Source of the DNA: JAYOEY01 sp038120295
Lineage (GTDB): Bacteria; Pseudomonadota; Alphaproteobacteria; MPNO01; UBA2964
Direction of reading: 5' to 3'
Assembly (NCBI GenBank): GCA_038120295.1
Contig: JAYOLL010000001.1
Span: 261,845 to 325,844 of the forward strand
Length of the DNA stretch: 64,000 bases
Notes under the pieces: model-generated
The model's database searches: none
What the model saw: the letters and a program-made list of their open reading frames with translations, nothing else
What the model was told of the DNA's origin: nothing
Part shown: in pieces, positions 33,584 to 42,470 of the stretch
How positions within the stretch are numbered: position 1 is the first letter of the stretch
Layout of the letters: every line of letters begins with the position of its first letter
Position numbers and translations under genes: made by a program

Positions 33584-34588
33584 ATGAAGGCAGCCATATT
33601 TCATGAGTTCGGTCCGCCCGAGGTCCTGAAATACGAAGACGTGCCGGATCCGGTCCCCGGACCGGGCGAGATCGTCGTCGCCGTGCATGCGGTAACGGTA
33701 AACCGCTCGCTCGACTGTATGGTGCGCGAGGGGCATCCCAGCCAGGCGCGGCGCAACGTCAAGCCGCCGCATGTCTCCGGCGTCGATCCGGCGGGAGTCG
33801 TCCATGCGGTGGGAGAGGGCGTTTCGTCTCCTGCCGTCGGCGACCGCGTCGCCTGCCTGTCGCACTGTCCCGGTGGCGGCATGCTCGGCGTCGCCTGCTG
33901 GGGCGGGTATGCGGACTACGTCAAAATCTGCGCCGATCAGGCTGTGCGGATTCCGGACAATCTGGATTTCGGAGAAGCCGCTGCCGTGCTCCGGCACGGG
34001 CCGATGGCGCATAACCTTCTGTTCGATCTGGCTGATCTGAAATCCGGCGAGTCCGTTCTCGTGATGGGAGCGGCTGGCGGTCTGGGGTCGACCGGCATCC
34101 AGATATGCAAGAATGTCGGCGCCCGGGTCATCTGCGCCGCCGGTTCGGACGAGCGCGTACAGGTGGGGCTCGATTTCGGCGCGGATCGCGGCGTCAATTA
34201 CAACACCCACGATCTGACCGAAGAGGTCATGAAGTTCACCGACGGCGAAGGGGTGAACGTTGTCTTCGAGAACATTTCCAACCCCGTAACCTGGCCCAGG
34301 GCGCTCGCTTCCATGGCCATGTACGGGCGTATGGTGACGGCCGGCGCGCATGGCGGCGGCAAGGTCGAACTCGACTGCGGCATTCTTTATCACCGAAATC
34401 TGAAGATCATGGGGGGCACCGGAAACAGCGAGCGAAACGTGGAAGACACCGTGAAAGCGGCGGCTTCGGGCGGGCTGCGTGCCAGTATCCAGGTGGTGCT
34501 TCCCCTGAGCCAGGCCGCAGAGGGTCACAGAATCATGGAAAGCGGCGTCCCGCATGGTAAGATCGTTCTGGACCCGACACTCGGATAA
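33584..34588 (+). CDS. medium-chain (quinone-oxidoreductase-like) dehydrogenase
   Basis: This 334-residue protein is a medium-chain dehydrogenase/reductase. The N-terminal catalytic domain includes VNRSLDCMVREGHP and HVSGVDPAGVVHAVGEGV; the NAD(P)-binding domain starts with VLVMGAAGGLGSTGIQ (residues 158-173). The four-cysteine structural zinc lobe of true alcohol dehydrogenases is not apparent, so it is closer to quinone oxidoreductases and enoyl reductases. It follows the FAH-family gene in one operon. Its stop codon lies inside the first copy of a 19-bp tandem duplication. The substrate is unknown. Confidence 0.9.
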   Translation: MKAAIFHEFGPPEVLKYEDVPDPVPGPGEIVVAVHAVTVNRSLDCMVREGHPSQARRNVKPPHVSGVDPAGVVHAVGEGVSSPAVGDRVACLSHCPGGGMLGVACWGGYADYVKICADQAVRIPDNLDFGEAAAVLRHGPMAHNLLFDLADLKSGESVLVMGAAGGLGSTGIQICKNVGARVICAAGSDERVQVGLDFGADRGVNYNTHDLTEEVMKFTDGEGVNVVFENISNPVTWPRALASMAMYGRMVTAGAHGGGKVELDCGILYHRNLKIMGGTGNSERNVEDTVKAAASGGLRASIQVVLPLSQAAEGHRIMESGVPHGKIVLDPTLG

Positions 34589-34619
34589 AGGCTGTTCGAT
34601 CGGATAAAGGCTGTTCGAT
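34582..34619. repeat. perfect 19-bp tandem duplication at a gene boundary
   Basis: CGGATAAAGGCTGTTCGAT occurs twice in a row, at 34582-34600 and 34601-34619. The first copy contains the TAA stop of the oxidoreductase and the second supplies the AT of the rhodanese start codon. The identity of the copies points to a recent replication slippage event that lengthened the gap between the genes. Confidence 0.95.
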
Positions 34620-35061
34620 GCGCTTGTTTTTTCGTTCGTGGATTTTTTTGGCGGCACTCGCCGCATTTTTCCCCGGAAGCCCAACTCTTGCCGCTGAAGT
34701 TATTTCGGTCAAAGAAGCTCATGAACGGGCGCTGAAGAAGGAAATCGTCCTCGTCGATGTCAGATCTATCGACGAATGGCGGGATACCGCCATCCCCGAG
34801 GGCGGGATTCCCATTTCGATCCATCACCCCGGCGGGATGCAGGGATTCATCGAAACAGTACGCAAGGCGCTGGATAACGATTTCGGCAAACCGGTGGCGC
34901 TGATCTGCCGCTATGGCGTGCGTTCCACCCGGGCGCAATGGGCGCTCGAAGAGGCTGGTTTCAAGAAGGTTCTAAATGTTCGGGAAGGCCTGAAGGGCAA
35001 CGTCATCGACGGGTCAGGCTGGTTCGACGCCAAGCTGCCGATGGTGCCTTACAAGCGGTAA
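34618..35061 (+). CDS. secreted rhodanese-domain protein
   Basis: This 147-residue protein has a signal peptide (FFRSWIFLAALAAFFPG, cleavage near TLAAEV) and one rhodanese domain. VLVDVRSIDEWRD is the CH2A-like motif and the active loop LICRYGVRSTRAQ carries the catalytic Cys97, so sulfur transfer is possible. Its location should be the periplasm. It lies 29 bases after the oxidoreductase, a gap lengthened by a 19-bp tandem duplication, and no clear ribosome site precedes its ATG. Its physiological partner is unknown. Confidence 0.9.
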   Translation: MRLFFRSWIFLAALAAFFPGSPTLAAEVISVKEAHERALKKEIVLVDVRSIDEWRDTAIPEGGIPISIHHPGGMQGFIETVRKALDNDFGKPVALICRYGVRSTRAQWALEEAGFKKVLNVREGLKGNVIDGSGWFDAKLPMVPYKR

Positions 35062-35079
35062 AATCGCCGTTTTTCGCGA

Positions 35080-35991
35080 TTACTGACGATTCTGGGCCAG
35101 CGTCACCAGCGCTATGCCGCCGAGGATCAGCACGAGCCCGCCGCCCAGGGTCGGCGTCAACGCCTCTCCCTGAAAAAGAACGCTGATCGTGAGCGCGACC
35201 ACCGGTCCGCCAAGCAGACCCACAGATGTGGTTACCGCGCCCAGACGCTGGATCGTGCTGGCGACCGCCCACATCGCGACAGCCGTACCGATCACCCCGC
35301 CATACCCCACCAGGGCGAACATCGGGGTATCGGCGCTCCAGTCGCTTCGCGGTTCAAGGAACAGGGCGAAGGGCAGGGCGACGATGGTTGCCACCAGCAA
35401 TTGCCAGGGGCCGAGCTGTAGCGGCGTCAGGTTCCATCTGTGCCGACGCATCTGGATTATGGCGATCGACCACGACATGGCCGCAAGCAGACACAAACCG
35501 TTGCCAAGCAGCGTGTCGGGGTCACTCCAGTCGAAGCCGGCCGGATTGAACAGGACGAAGAGGCCGCCCAGGCCCAGCGCCAGGCCGGAGGAACGCAAAA
35601 ACGTCAGGCGTGCTCCCAGGAACAGGACCGCTACCGGAGTCACGAAGAGAGGCGTCAGGTAGGCCAGCAGGGCGCCCCGGCCCGCCGGGACGAACTGCAC
35701 GGCGTAATGCACCAGAGAGACGTATAATCCCATCATGCATATGCCGACGCTCAGGATGGCCGGCATATCCTGACGGGAAGGGAAACGCAGCCGTCCTGTT
35801 GCGGCCAGAATGGCGAACAGGACAACAGCCCCGATGAATACGCGTGTCGTCGCGAACCAGAGGGGCGGCAGATACTCGACACCCTCGCGCATGACCGGCC
35901 ACAGCCCGCCATAGGAAAACACGGCGAGAGTGAGAAAGGCGAAACCGGCGGAGTTACCACCGGTTACCGGGGGAGTATTCTTGTCGTTCAT
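35080..35991 (-). CDS. DMT-family (EamA) transporter
   Basis: This 303-residue protein has ten hydrophobic segments in two EamA repeats, beginning AFLTLAVFSYGGLWPVMREG, and PAGRGALLAYLTPLFVTPVA at the end of the first repeat. The second repeat ends LTPTLGGGLVLILGGIALVT. I chose the ATG at 35991, since the frame upstream of it is not membrane-like. It is convergent with the rhodanese gene and divergent from the DUF1330 gene. Substrate and direction are unknown; amino acid or metabolite export is common in this family. It is only distantly similar to the DMT protein at 27245. Confidence 0.88.
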   Translation of the reverse strand: MNDKNTPPVTGGNSAGFAFLTLAVFSYGGLWPVMREGVEYLPPLWFATTRVFIGAVVLFAILAATGRLRFPSRQDMPAILSVGICMMGLYVSLVHYAVQFVPAGRGALLAYLTPLFVTPVAVLFLGARLTFLRSSGLALGLGGLFVLFNPAGFDWSDPDTLLGNGLCLLAAMSWSIAIIQMRRHRWNLTPLQLGPWQLLVATIVALPFALFLEPRSDWSADTPMFALVGYGGVIGTAVAMWAVASTIQRLGAVTTSVGLLGGPVVALTISVLFQGEALTPTLGGGLVLILGGIALVTLAQNRQ

Positions 35992-36107
35992 TGATGTACG
36001 TCCGGGCAAATCTGCGGCAACATGCACAGCACTGCCTTGCCTGACAACAGGGAGGTTTCGATGAAGGGCTGTTTTGTCGTCAACCGGTCCGAGAGGGGGC
36101 ACTCCTG

Positions 36108-36404
36108 ATGGTTTCCTGGTACATCACCTATCGTGTGACGCTGACCGGCGATCCCGCCGTAATGGCGGAATATTCGTCGAAGGTAAACGCGACGATCGAA
36201 CTCTACGGGGGGCGCAAAATCGTGCGCACCGACGATATCGCCGTCATCGAGGGCGACTGGGACCCGGAACGGATGACGGTCATCGAGTTTCCAGACAGGG
36301 CAGCGGCTTTGCGCTGGTACAACTCGCCCGAATACGCACCGCTAAAGGAGATGCGTCACGGCGTTTCCACCGCCAACGCGATTATCGTCGACAGTATGGA
36401 ATAG
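36108..36404 (+). CDS. DUF1330 protein
   Basis: This 98-residue protein matches the DUF1330 family, small proteins with a ferredoxin-like alpha/beta barrel fold. The hallmark C-terminal part reads VIEFPDRAAALRWYNSPEYA, followed by PLKEMR. Family function is not established. It ends at the last base before the stop of the convergent molybdoenzyme gene. No ribosome site better than GGGGGCACTCCTG precedes the ATG. Confidence 0.9.
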   Translation: MVSWYITYRVTLTGDPAVMAEYSSKVNATIELYGGRKIVRTDDIAVIEGDWDPERMTVIEFPDRAAALRWYNSPEYAPLKEMRHGVSTANAIIVDSME

Positions 36405-38723
36405 TCAGGCCGACGCCCTGACCGGCGGATCGAAAATTTCGACCGGCGGGGCGTCTGCCGTCCACTTTTCGATTTCGACCAGGGCTGTCTGGGCGCTCGG
36501 CCCCTGGGCCAGCTTCGATGTACCCTTGTCGAGCGTCAGCATGTTGACGTTGCCGTGCCGGTCGAGCGAGTTTTTCGCCGCCGGGTCCGCCGGGTCGTAC
36601 CAGGCGCCGGTCTGAATCTGCGCGACACCCGGCATGATGTCGTCAGTCACCATCGCGCCGGCGAGGCATTCGCCGCGGGCGTTGAAGACCCTGACGATAT
36701 CTCCGTTTTCAATTCCCCTTGCCACCGCGTCCTGGCTGTTGATCCAGACCGGCTCGCGGCCGGCGATCTTGGCCTCGCGGCTGACGCCGGTATGGTCCAA
36801 CTGGCCGTGCAGCCGCTGTTCCGGCTGGCCTGAGACGATATGCAGCGGATAGTCGCGCGCGATTTCCGCACCCAGCCACTCGGCGGGCGCCATCCAGATA
36901 GGGTGGCCGGGACAGTCCTCGTAACCGAACCCGCTGACCGTTTCGGAGAAAATCTCGATCTTCCCGGACGGCGTCATCAGCGGGTGGGCGCCTGGATCGT
37001 TGCGGAAATCCTCGAACAGGATAAAGGGTTTCCTGTTCGGTTCCTGCCGGACATAGCCGGTCTCCCAGAACGCCTCGAAATCGGGGCGTTCGATACCGTG
37101 CCGCGCGGCCTGCTGGCGGGCGACATCGTAGATATGGCGCAGCCAGCCCATCTCGTCGCGTTCTTCAGTGTATTCGTCGCGGACACCGAACCGCTCCGCC
37201 AGATCGGCGAAGATATCGAAATCGTTGCGTGCGCCGCCAACCGGCTCGATCGCCTTGTGCATGGCAAGGATGTATGAATCGCTGCCGCCGGCGATGTCGT
37301 TGCGCTCCAGCGACGTCGTGGCCGGCAGGACGATATCGGCGTGCCGTGCCGTCGAGGTCCACCAGATTTCCTGCACGATGACCGTGTCAGGCCTGCGCCA
37401 GCCTTCGAGCAGCCGGTTGATGTCCTGATGATGGTGGAACGGATTGCCGCCGCACCAGTAGATCAGTTTCGTATCCGGGAAAGTGATTTTCTGCCCGTTG
37501 TAATCGATGGTTTTGCCGGGATTGAGCAGCATGTCGACGATACGGGCCACGGGAATGATCCGCCGCAGCTTGTTGCTGCCTAGCGGCATCGACGGCCCGG
37601 CGGAGTTGTTGGCGTTGCCCATGCGAGACATCGAGCCATATCCAAGCGCGACGCCGCTGCCCGGCAGCCCCATCTGTCCGAGCATCGCACCGAGTACGAT
37701 CGCCATCCAGAATGGCTGTTCGCCGTGATCTCCCCGCTGGAGCGACCAGGTGGCGTTGATCATGGTGCGGTGCGCCGCCATATGGCGGGCGAGACCGCGG
37801 ATGGTCTCCGCATCCAGCCCGGTAAGCGCTGCCGCCCAGTCCGCGTCCTTCGGCTGACCGTCCGTCTCGCCCGTCAGATAGGGCAGGAAGCGGTCGAAAC
37901 CGGTCGTGTAACTGGAGAGGAACTTCTCGTCGTGCAGGCCCTCCGCGACAAGGGTATGGGCGAGCCCCATCATCAGGGCGGTGTCGGAGCCGGGGCGCGG
38001 CTGAAGCCACTCGACGTTGAGCCCGCCGGGACCGTCGTCCTTTACCGGACCGATGCAGACGAACTTCAGGCCGGATTCGCGGATTTTGTCCAGCCAGGCG
38101 AGCGATGGGTGATCGCCCGTGCCGCCCGGATTGACCTGCAAATTCTTGAGCGGCAGCCCGCCGAATCCGACGAACAGCTCGCAGGCTTCGGCGAGGCTTC
38201 CCCACTCGGTCACCGGGCCGGTCACCAGCCGGGCGTCGCCGACGATATGCGGCACCAGCGTGCTGCCGGCATGCGAGGAATAGGTGCCTTCATGGACGAC
38301 CGCGCCGCCCAGCAGGTTCATGAAACGCTGAAGTTGAGACTTCCCGTGGTGGAACCGGCCCGCGCTGGCCCATCCGTAGGAGCCGGCATAGATCGCCTCA
38401 TTGCCGAATTCATCCCGTACGCGTCGGATTTCGCCCGCAACCAGATCGAGCGCCGTGTCCCAGTCGACGGGAACGAACTCGTCATTGCCGCGACCGGCGC
38501 TGTCGGCTTTATGGCCGCTTTCCAGATAGGACCGACGAACATAGGGCTGGTCGATGCGGAGCTCCGAATGGATCGATTGCGGCATCGATTTGAGCAGGGG
38601 CGACGGGTTTGCGTCATGCTCGAACGGCCGGATATCGGTGACTCGCCCGTCCTCGACCAGCGCCTCGAAAGCGCCCCAGTGCGCCGCATTTCTGACCCAG
38701 CGACCGCTGCCATTCCCATCCAT
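36405..38723 (-). CDS. molybdopterin oxidoreductase of the DMSO reductase family (BisC/TorA-like)
   Basis: This 772-residue protein is a bis-MGD molybdoenzyme of the DMSO/TMAO/biotin sulfoxide reductase branch. AIYAGSYGWASAGRFHHGKS carries the serine expected to bind molybdenum, and GTYSSHAG, MINATWSLQRGDHGEQPFWM and IYWCGGNPFHHHQD are typical cofactor-site segments. There is no N-terminal [4Fe-4S] cysteine motif and no Tat signal, so it resembles cytoplasmic BisC more than periplasmic TorA. It likely reduces an S- or N-oxide, taking electrons from a soluble donor. The [2Fe-2S] and flavoprotein genes that lie upstream in the same direction could be that donor, but this is inference; 88 bases separate them. 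Confidence 0.9.
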   Translation of the reverse strand: MDGNGSGRWVRNAAHWGAFEALVEDGRVTDIRPFEHDANPSPLLKSMPQSIHSELRIDQPYVRRSYLESGHKADSAGRGNDEFVPVDWDTALDLVAGEIRRVRDEFGNEAIYAGSYGWASAGRFHHGKSQLQRFMNLLGGAVVHEGTYSSHAGSTLVPHIVGDARLVTGPVTEWGSLAEACELFVGFGGLPLKNLQVNPGGTGDHPSLAWLDKIRESGLKFVCIGPVKDDGPGGLNVEWLQPRPGSDTALMMGLAHTLVAEGLHDEKFLSSYTTGFDRFLPYLTGETDGQPKDADWAAALTGLDAETIRGLARHMAAHRTMINATWSLQRGDHGEQPFWMAIVLGAMLGQMGLPGSGVALGYGSMSRMGNANNSAGPSMPLGSNKLRRIIPVARIVDMLLNPGKTIDYNGQKITFPDTKLIYWCGGNPFHHHQDINRLLEGWRRPDTVIVQEIWWTSTARHADIVLPATTSLERNDIAGGSDSYILAMHKAIEPVGGARNDFDIFADLAERFGVRDEYTEERDEMGWLRHIYDVARQQAARHGIERPDFEAFWETGYVRQEPNRKPFILFEDFRNDPGAHPLMTPSGKIEIFSETVSGFGYEDCPGHPIWMAPAEWLGAEIARDYPLHIVSGQPEQRLHGQLDHTGVSREAKIAGREPVWINSQDAVARGIENGDIVRVFNARGECLAGAMVTDDIMPGVAQIQTGAWYDPADPAAKNSLDRHGNVNMLTLDKGTSKLAQGPSAQTALVEIEKWTADAPPVEIFDPPVRASA

Positions 38724-38811
38724 TGATCTCGCTCCGCTTAAACGTGTTTGCGCCGCGCAGGGTGACGCAATTCATCCCAATCCGAAAGAGAAAACGCCGA
38801 AAACAGGGCGC

Positions 38812-39123
38812 TCAATCCAGCTCGAACACCAGATCCTTGAGCACCCGCCGGTTGGGTGGCGGGGCGATGCGCATGCCGTCTTCCGCGACGCACATGCAGG
38901 CGAGGCGGCGCTTGCCGTCGATCATCATCGAGCACAGGCCGCACACGCCGCGGCGGCAGTCGCAGTTGCGGAAGGCAAGCGTGCCGTCGACGCCCCGATG
39001 GACTCGGCGGATTGCCTGCAGGACGGAGATCGTGCCGTCGATCTCGAGTTCGAATTTCTCGTCGTGCGGCGCCTCGTCTTCGGACGGCGTCAGGCGTTCG
39101 ATGGTAAGGCGAAGAGTCGTCAT
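38812..39123 (-). CDS. stand-alone [2Fe-2S] protein like the SdhB/FrdB N-terminal domain
   Basis: This 103-residue protein matches only the N-terminal plant-ferredoxin-like domain of succinate dehydrogenase/fumarate reductase iron-sulfur subunits. The cluster cysteines are Cys56, Cys61, Cys64 and Cys76 (C-x4-C-x2-C-x11-C, as in SdhB). The protein ends just after VLKDLVFELD, where full-length SdhB/FrdB continue into the [4Fe-4S]/[3Fe-4S] domain. The second domain and membrane anchors are therefore missing. Its start overlaps the stop of the flavoprotein gene by one base, so the two are surely co-translated and form a soluble two-subunit oxidoreductase. Confidence 0.88.
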   Translation of the reverse strand: MTTLRLTIERLTPSEDEAPHDEKFELEIDGTISVLQAIRRVHRGVDGTLAFRNCDCRRGVCGLCSMMIDGKRRLACMCVAEDGMRIAPPPNRRVLKDLVFELD

Positions 39124-40823
39124 CAGGCTGCGCCTGCCATGTCAGCGGCGACCGCAACGGGGGCGAGGGCGGGGGCGCCGTTTTCCTGCCGGATTCGGGT
39201 ATTCCGCAGCCAGTCGCGATCGTTGGTGTCGGGGAAATCCTCGCGGTAATGCGCGCCCCGGCTTTCCTTGCGCATCCTTGCGGCCGAGGCGATCAGGTTC
39301 GCGAGCCGCGTCATCGCCGAAACTTCCAGCATTTCGATCCAGTCGTAATTGGCGACGCGCCCGTCGGTTGCAGGCGACATCGCGGGCAGATCCCGTTCGG
39401 CCAGTTCGTCGAAAGTTGCGACGGCGGACGCCAGCCCGTCTTCGTTGCGCACCACGCCGACATAGTCGTTCATGGTTTTCTGGATATCAGCCTTGATGGC
39501 GGACGGGCGGCGGCCCTGCGTATCGCGGTCCAGCAGGGACAGGACCCTGTTCGCTTCCGCATCGGCCTCTTCATTGTTGAAGTCAGCGAGTCCGCCTTTT
39601 GCCGCCGCAGCGGCATTCCGGCCGGCGCGCTTGCCGAAGACAAGGATTTCGGTCAGCGAGTTGCCGCCGACCCGCGCCGCGCCGTGCGCGCCGCCAGAAC
39701 ATTCGCCGACCGCGAACAGGCCGGGAAGGGTGCTTTCGGCGTTCACGTCGATACGGATGCCCCCGCACATGTAATGCGCCGCGACGCCGACCTCGAACGG
39801 TTTCGAAACATCCAGGCCGAAGGATTGCAGATACTTGGTCTGGGACGGCAGCGTATCCTGAAGAACTTCAAGCGGTACCGATCCGGGGTCGAACCACACC
39901 CCGCCATGCGGGGTGCCGCGTCCGGCGCGCACCTCGCCGAAGATGGCGCGGGCGTATATGTGCCGCGCCGGGTTGTCGCTGCCTTCCGGGTCGTAATTGG
40001 CAAGGAACGGCTCGCCGTCATTGTTGAACGGACCGCGCGCGCCTTTCGGCAGCAGATACTGGAACGTGAACAGCATGCCGCGCACCGCTTCCGGGTGCAG
40101 CATGGCGTGACCCAGCATCAGGATGAATTCGAGGTCCACCAGCTCCGCCCCGGCGTCGAGCGCCAGCATCAGCCCGTCTCCGGTCGAATCCGGCGTATTG
40201 GAATTCACCGGGAACAGCTCGCCTGCGCCGCCTGTGGCCATGATGACAGCGCCGGCCCGGATAGAGAGGGTTTCGCCGGTGCGGAAATCGATAGCGACGG
40301 CTCCGGCGATGCGGCCCGAGGCGACCAGCAGCTTCGTCACGTAGATCTCGTGAAGCTGCTCGATTTCGCGAATCTTCGCCTGCCGGCGTAGCGCCTGCAT
40401 GATGGGCGTGCCGAGCGAGTCGCCCTTCTTGATCGAGCGCGGATAGGTCTGCGACGAATCGAGTTTGCGCTGGAAAAGCGCGCCGTTCTCGTCGCGGTCG
40501 AAACGGCAGCCGAACTCTTCCATGTCCTCGACCGCAGCGACGGCTTCGCCGGTATAGGTCCGCACCAGCGCCGGATCGGCGAGCCCGTAGCCGCCCTTGA
40601 TGGAATCCTGAAAATGCACGTCGGCATTGTCGCGCGGGTCGGCGATGCCGAACGCAGCCTGGAAGCCGGTTACCGCCGTTTGCGTCAGTCCGGACTTGCC
40701 GACGATTCCTTTGGAAATCACGGTGACCCGCGCGCCTTCGTCATGCGCCGCTATCGCCGCGCGCAGCCCGCCGCCTCCGCCGCCAACGATCAGTACGTCG
40801 GTCTCTATCGTCCGGTCGATCAC
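39123..40823 (-). CDS. FrdA/SdhA-like flavoprotein without covalent-FAD histidine
   Basis: This 566-residue flavoprotein belongs to the fumarate reductase/succinate dehydrogenase/L-aspartate oxidase family. DVLIVGGGGGGLRAAIAA binds FAD; VMATGGAGELFPVNSNTPDSTG and GLFAVGECSGGAHGAARVGG are family motifs; AHYMCGGIRI contains the active-site histidine region (HYTMGGI in FrdA). Where FrdA has the flavin-linking histidine (SHT), this protein reads GKSGLTQTAVTG, so FAD should be non-covalent. GTG at 40823 is the start. It is fused to no anchor and pairs with the one-domain [2Fe-2S] protein, so it probably oxidises or reduces a soluble substrate related to a dicarboxylate. The divergent gene encodes a DapA-family lyase. 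Confidence 0.9.
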   Translation of the reverse strand: MIDRTIETDVLIVGGGGGGLRAAIAAHDEGARVTVISKGIVGKSGLTQTAVTGFQAAFGIADPRDNADVHFQDSIKGGYGLADPALVRTYTGEAVAAVEDMEEFGCRFDRDENGALFQRKLDSSQTYPRSIKKGDSLGTPIMQALRRQAKIREIEQLHEIYVTKLLVASGRIAGAVAIDFRTGETLSIRAGAVIMATGGAGELFPVNSNTPDSTGDGLMLALDAGAELVDLEFILMLGHAMLHPEAVRGMLFTFQYLLPKGARGPFNNDGEPFLANYDPEGSDNPARHIYARAIFGEVRAGRGTPHGGVWFDPGSVPLEVLQDTLPSQTKYLQSFGLDVSKPFEVGVAAHYMCGGIRIDVNAESTLPGLFAVGECSGGAHGAARVGGNSLTEILVFGKRAGRNAAAAAKGGLADFNNEEADAEANRVLSLLDRDTQGRRPSAIKADIQKTMNDYVGVVRNEDGLASAVATFDELAERDLPAMSPATDGRVANYDWIEMLEVSAMTRLANLIASAARMRKESRGAHYREDFPDTNDRDWLRNTRIRQENGAPALAPVAVAADMAGAA

Positions 40824-40837
40824 GTTTCACACCGCGA

Positions 40838-40865
40838 TTGTCAAACCCGTTGGGAACCCTATGAT
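40838..40865 (+). promoter_or_regulatory. probable sigma-70 promoter of DapA-family gene
   Basis: TTGTCA (40838-40843) and TATGAT (40860-40865) are each one base from the consensus and are separated by 16 bases. Transcription would start near 40872 and reach the DapA-family ATG at 40920. It lies in the 96-base gap between divergent genes. Confidence 0.5.
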
Positions 40866-40919
40866 AATCGGTAATTCCGGCATGGACAGTGCCGCGAGAC
40901 TTTTTTGAGGAGAAATCCA

Positions 40920-41861
40920 ATGGCCAAGAGACGCATCGAGGGGTCGTTCGTCGCCCTCATTACCCCGATGAACGAAGACGGGTCGGTCGATTTCGAAGGA
41001 TTCCGCAGCCTTCTCCAGTTCCAGGAAGAGAACGGCACCTCCGCTGTGCTGATTATGGGCTCGACCGGTGAGGTCTCGATGCTGACGCCTGATGAACGCA
41101 GGCAGGTCATCTCCGAAACCATCAAAATGAAAACCGGTGCGATGGAGTTCTGGTACGGCTGTACCGGTCCGAGCACCGAGCAGACAATCGGCTATTGCGA
41201 ATACGCCGGCAAGGAAGGCGCCGACGGCGCGATTATCGCCGCGCCGCCCTATATCTGCGCGCCGGAAGACGACATCACGGACTATTTCCTGGAGGTCGCG
41301 GATGCGAGCCCGGTTCCGGTCGGCATCTACAATAACCCGCCGCGGGTGAAGACCGACCTGCCGCATACGTCGATCCTGCGGCTGGCGGAACATCCCAATA
41401 TCCTCGTGAACAAGGAATCCACGGCGCGTGTCGGTCAGATCGCGCAGACCGTGGCCGGCAACCCGGATATGTCGATGATGTGCTGCGACAGCCCCAATCT
41501 CGGCCTTGTCGTGCCGCTGATGGCGCTCGGCGGACATGGGACGGCAAACATGTCGGGCAACCTTATTCCGCAGGAGATGGTCACCATATCGACCCCCTGG
41601 AAGGGGTGGGAGGATGCGATGGCCTGCCGCGAGGCATGGCTGACCAACCTGCCGATGCTGCATTTCACCTATTCGGCGATCAACCCGGTGGCGGTCAAAT
41701 GCCTGATGCAGGCAGTTGGCCTGCCGGCTGGTCCCCTGCGTAAGCCGTTGAAGCCGATCGCGCCGGACCACCTGGCGCGCGGTCTCGAAATCTGCCGGGC
41801 GCTAGGGCTGGACCGGAAGTACGGCTTCAGCCTGCCGCAGATGCGCTCCGCCGCCGAATGA
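40920..41861 (+). CDS. DapA-family aldolase/lyase
   Basis: This 313-residue protein is a TIM barrel of the dihydrodipicolinate synthase/N-acetylneuraminate lyase family, class I aldolases that form a Schiff base with pyruvate. Lys165 in ILVNKES is the Schiff-base lysine, Tyr137 in IYNNPP the catalytic tyrosine, and MGSTGE (residues 46-51) the pyruvate carboxylate loop. Length is near the family norm. The ATG has GAGGAG eight bases upstream. Because it is beside catabolic oxidoreductases rather than lysine genes, a catabolic aldolase or dehydratase role is more likely than DapA itself. The other product of the aldol reaction is unknown. Confidence 0.9.
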   Translation: MAKRRIEGSFVALITPMNEDGSVDFEGFRSLLQFQEENGTSAVLIMGSTGEVSMLTPDERRQVISETIKMKTGAMEFWYGCTGPSTEQTIGYCEYAGKEGADGAIIAAPPYICAPEDDITDYFLEVADASPVPVGIYNNPPRVKTDLPHTSILRLAEHPNILVNKESTARVGQIAQTVAGNPDMSMMCCDSPNLGLVVPLMALGGHGTANMSGNLIPQEMVTISTPWKGWEDAMACREAWLTNLPMLHFTYSAINPVAVKCLMQAVGLPAGPLRKPLKPIAPDHLARGLEICRALGLDRKYGFSLPQMRSAAE

Positions 41862-41876
41862 GGCCCGAAATGCGGT

Positions 41877-42464
41877 ATGGCGGACGATACTAAACCGGCG
41901 AAAAAGAAGCGGGAGCGAAAGCCCCGCAAGATGACCGAGACGCGCCTGCGCAATATCGCAGTATATTACTGTCAACGTTATCTTGTTTCTGAAGAAAAAC
42001 TCCGTAACTATCTGGAAACACGCCTTTATCGTGAAATTCCAGACGCTGAAGAACGCGCCGCGATGGCAGAACATGTTCCCGATATCGCAAGACGCATGGC
42101 GGAGGCCGGCCTCGTCAATGACCAGGAGGTGGCGTCGTCCAGGCTACGCGCCGCCCTGCGTTCCGGCTATGCGCCCCGCGCTGCTGTAAATAACGCTACG
42201 AGGTCGGCTCAGGTGGATCGCGAAACGGTTGAGGCGCAACTCGCCACGGCGCTGACGGAAGCTCTGCCGGAGCTGGAGGCGGAGGAGGACGATCCGGCGG
42301 CGATGGCGGCGCTGGCGCTCAAACGGGCAAGGCGCGGTCCATGGCGAAGCGGCGAACCGGACGAAAAGCTCAAACAGCGCGATGCCAACTGGCTGCTGCG
42401 ACGCGGTTTCCGCTTCGACGACGTGCGCAAGGCCATGAATATCGATCCCGAAGAGTTTGCGTAA
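41877..42464 (+). CDS. recX: RecX-family regulatory protein
   Basis: This 195-residue protein is RecX, which binds RecA filaments and modulates recombination. It has a basic N terminus (KKKRERKPRKM), the three-helix repeats of the family, including LRNIAVYYCQRYLVSEEKL, the middle repeat with VPDIARRMAEAGLVND, and the C-terminal NWLLRRGFRFDDVRKAMN. It is not next to recA, as is often the case in alphaproteobacteria. It starts 15 bases after the DapA-family stop and is followed after 6 bases by the ABC-F gene, so these may be one transcript. Confidence 0.85.
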   Translation: MADDTKPAKKKRERKPRKMTETRLRNIAVYYCQRYLVSEEKLRNYLETRLYREIPDAEERAAMAEHVPDIARRMAEAGLVNDQEVASSRLRAALRSGYAPRAAVNNATRSAQVDRETVEAQLATALTEALPELEAEEDDPAAMAALALKRARRGPWRSGEPDEKLKQRDANWLLRRGFRFDDVRKAMNIDPEEFA

Positions 42465-42470
42465 GCAATT

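Noticed and set aside
33446..34684. A 412-codon open frame on the minus strand
   Set aside because: It is antisense to the FAH-family end and the medium-chain dehydrogenase and shows no domain pattern.
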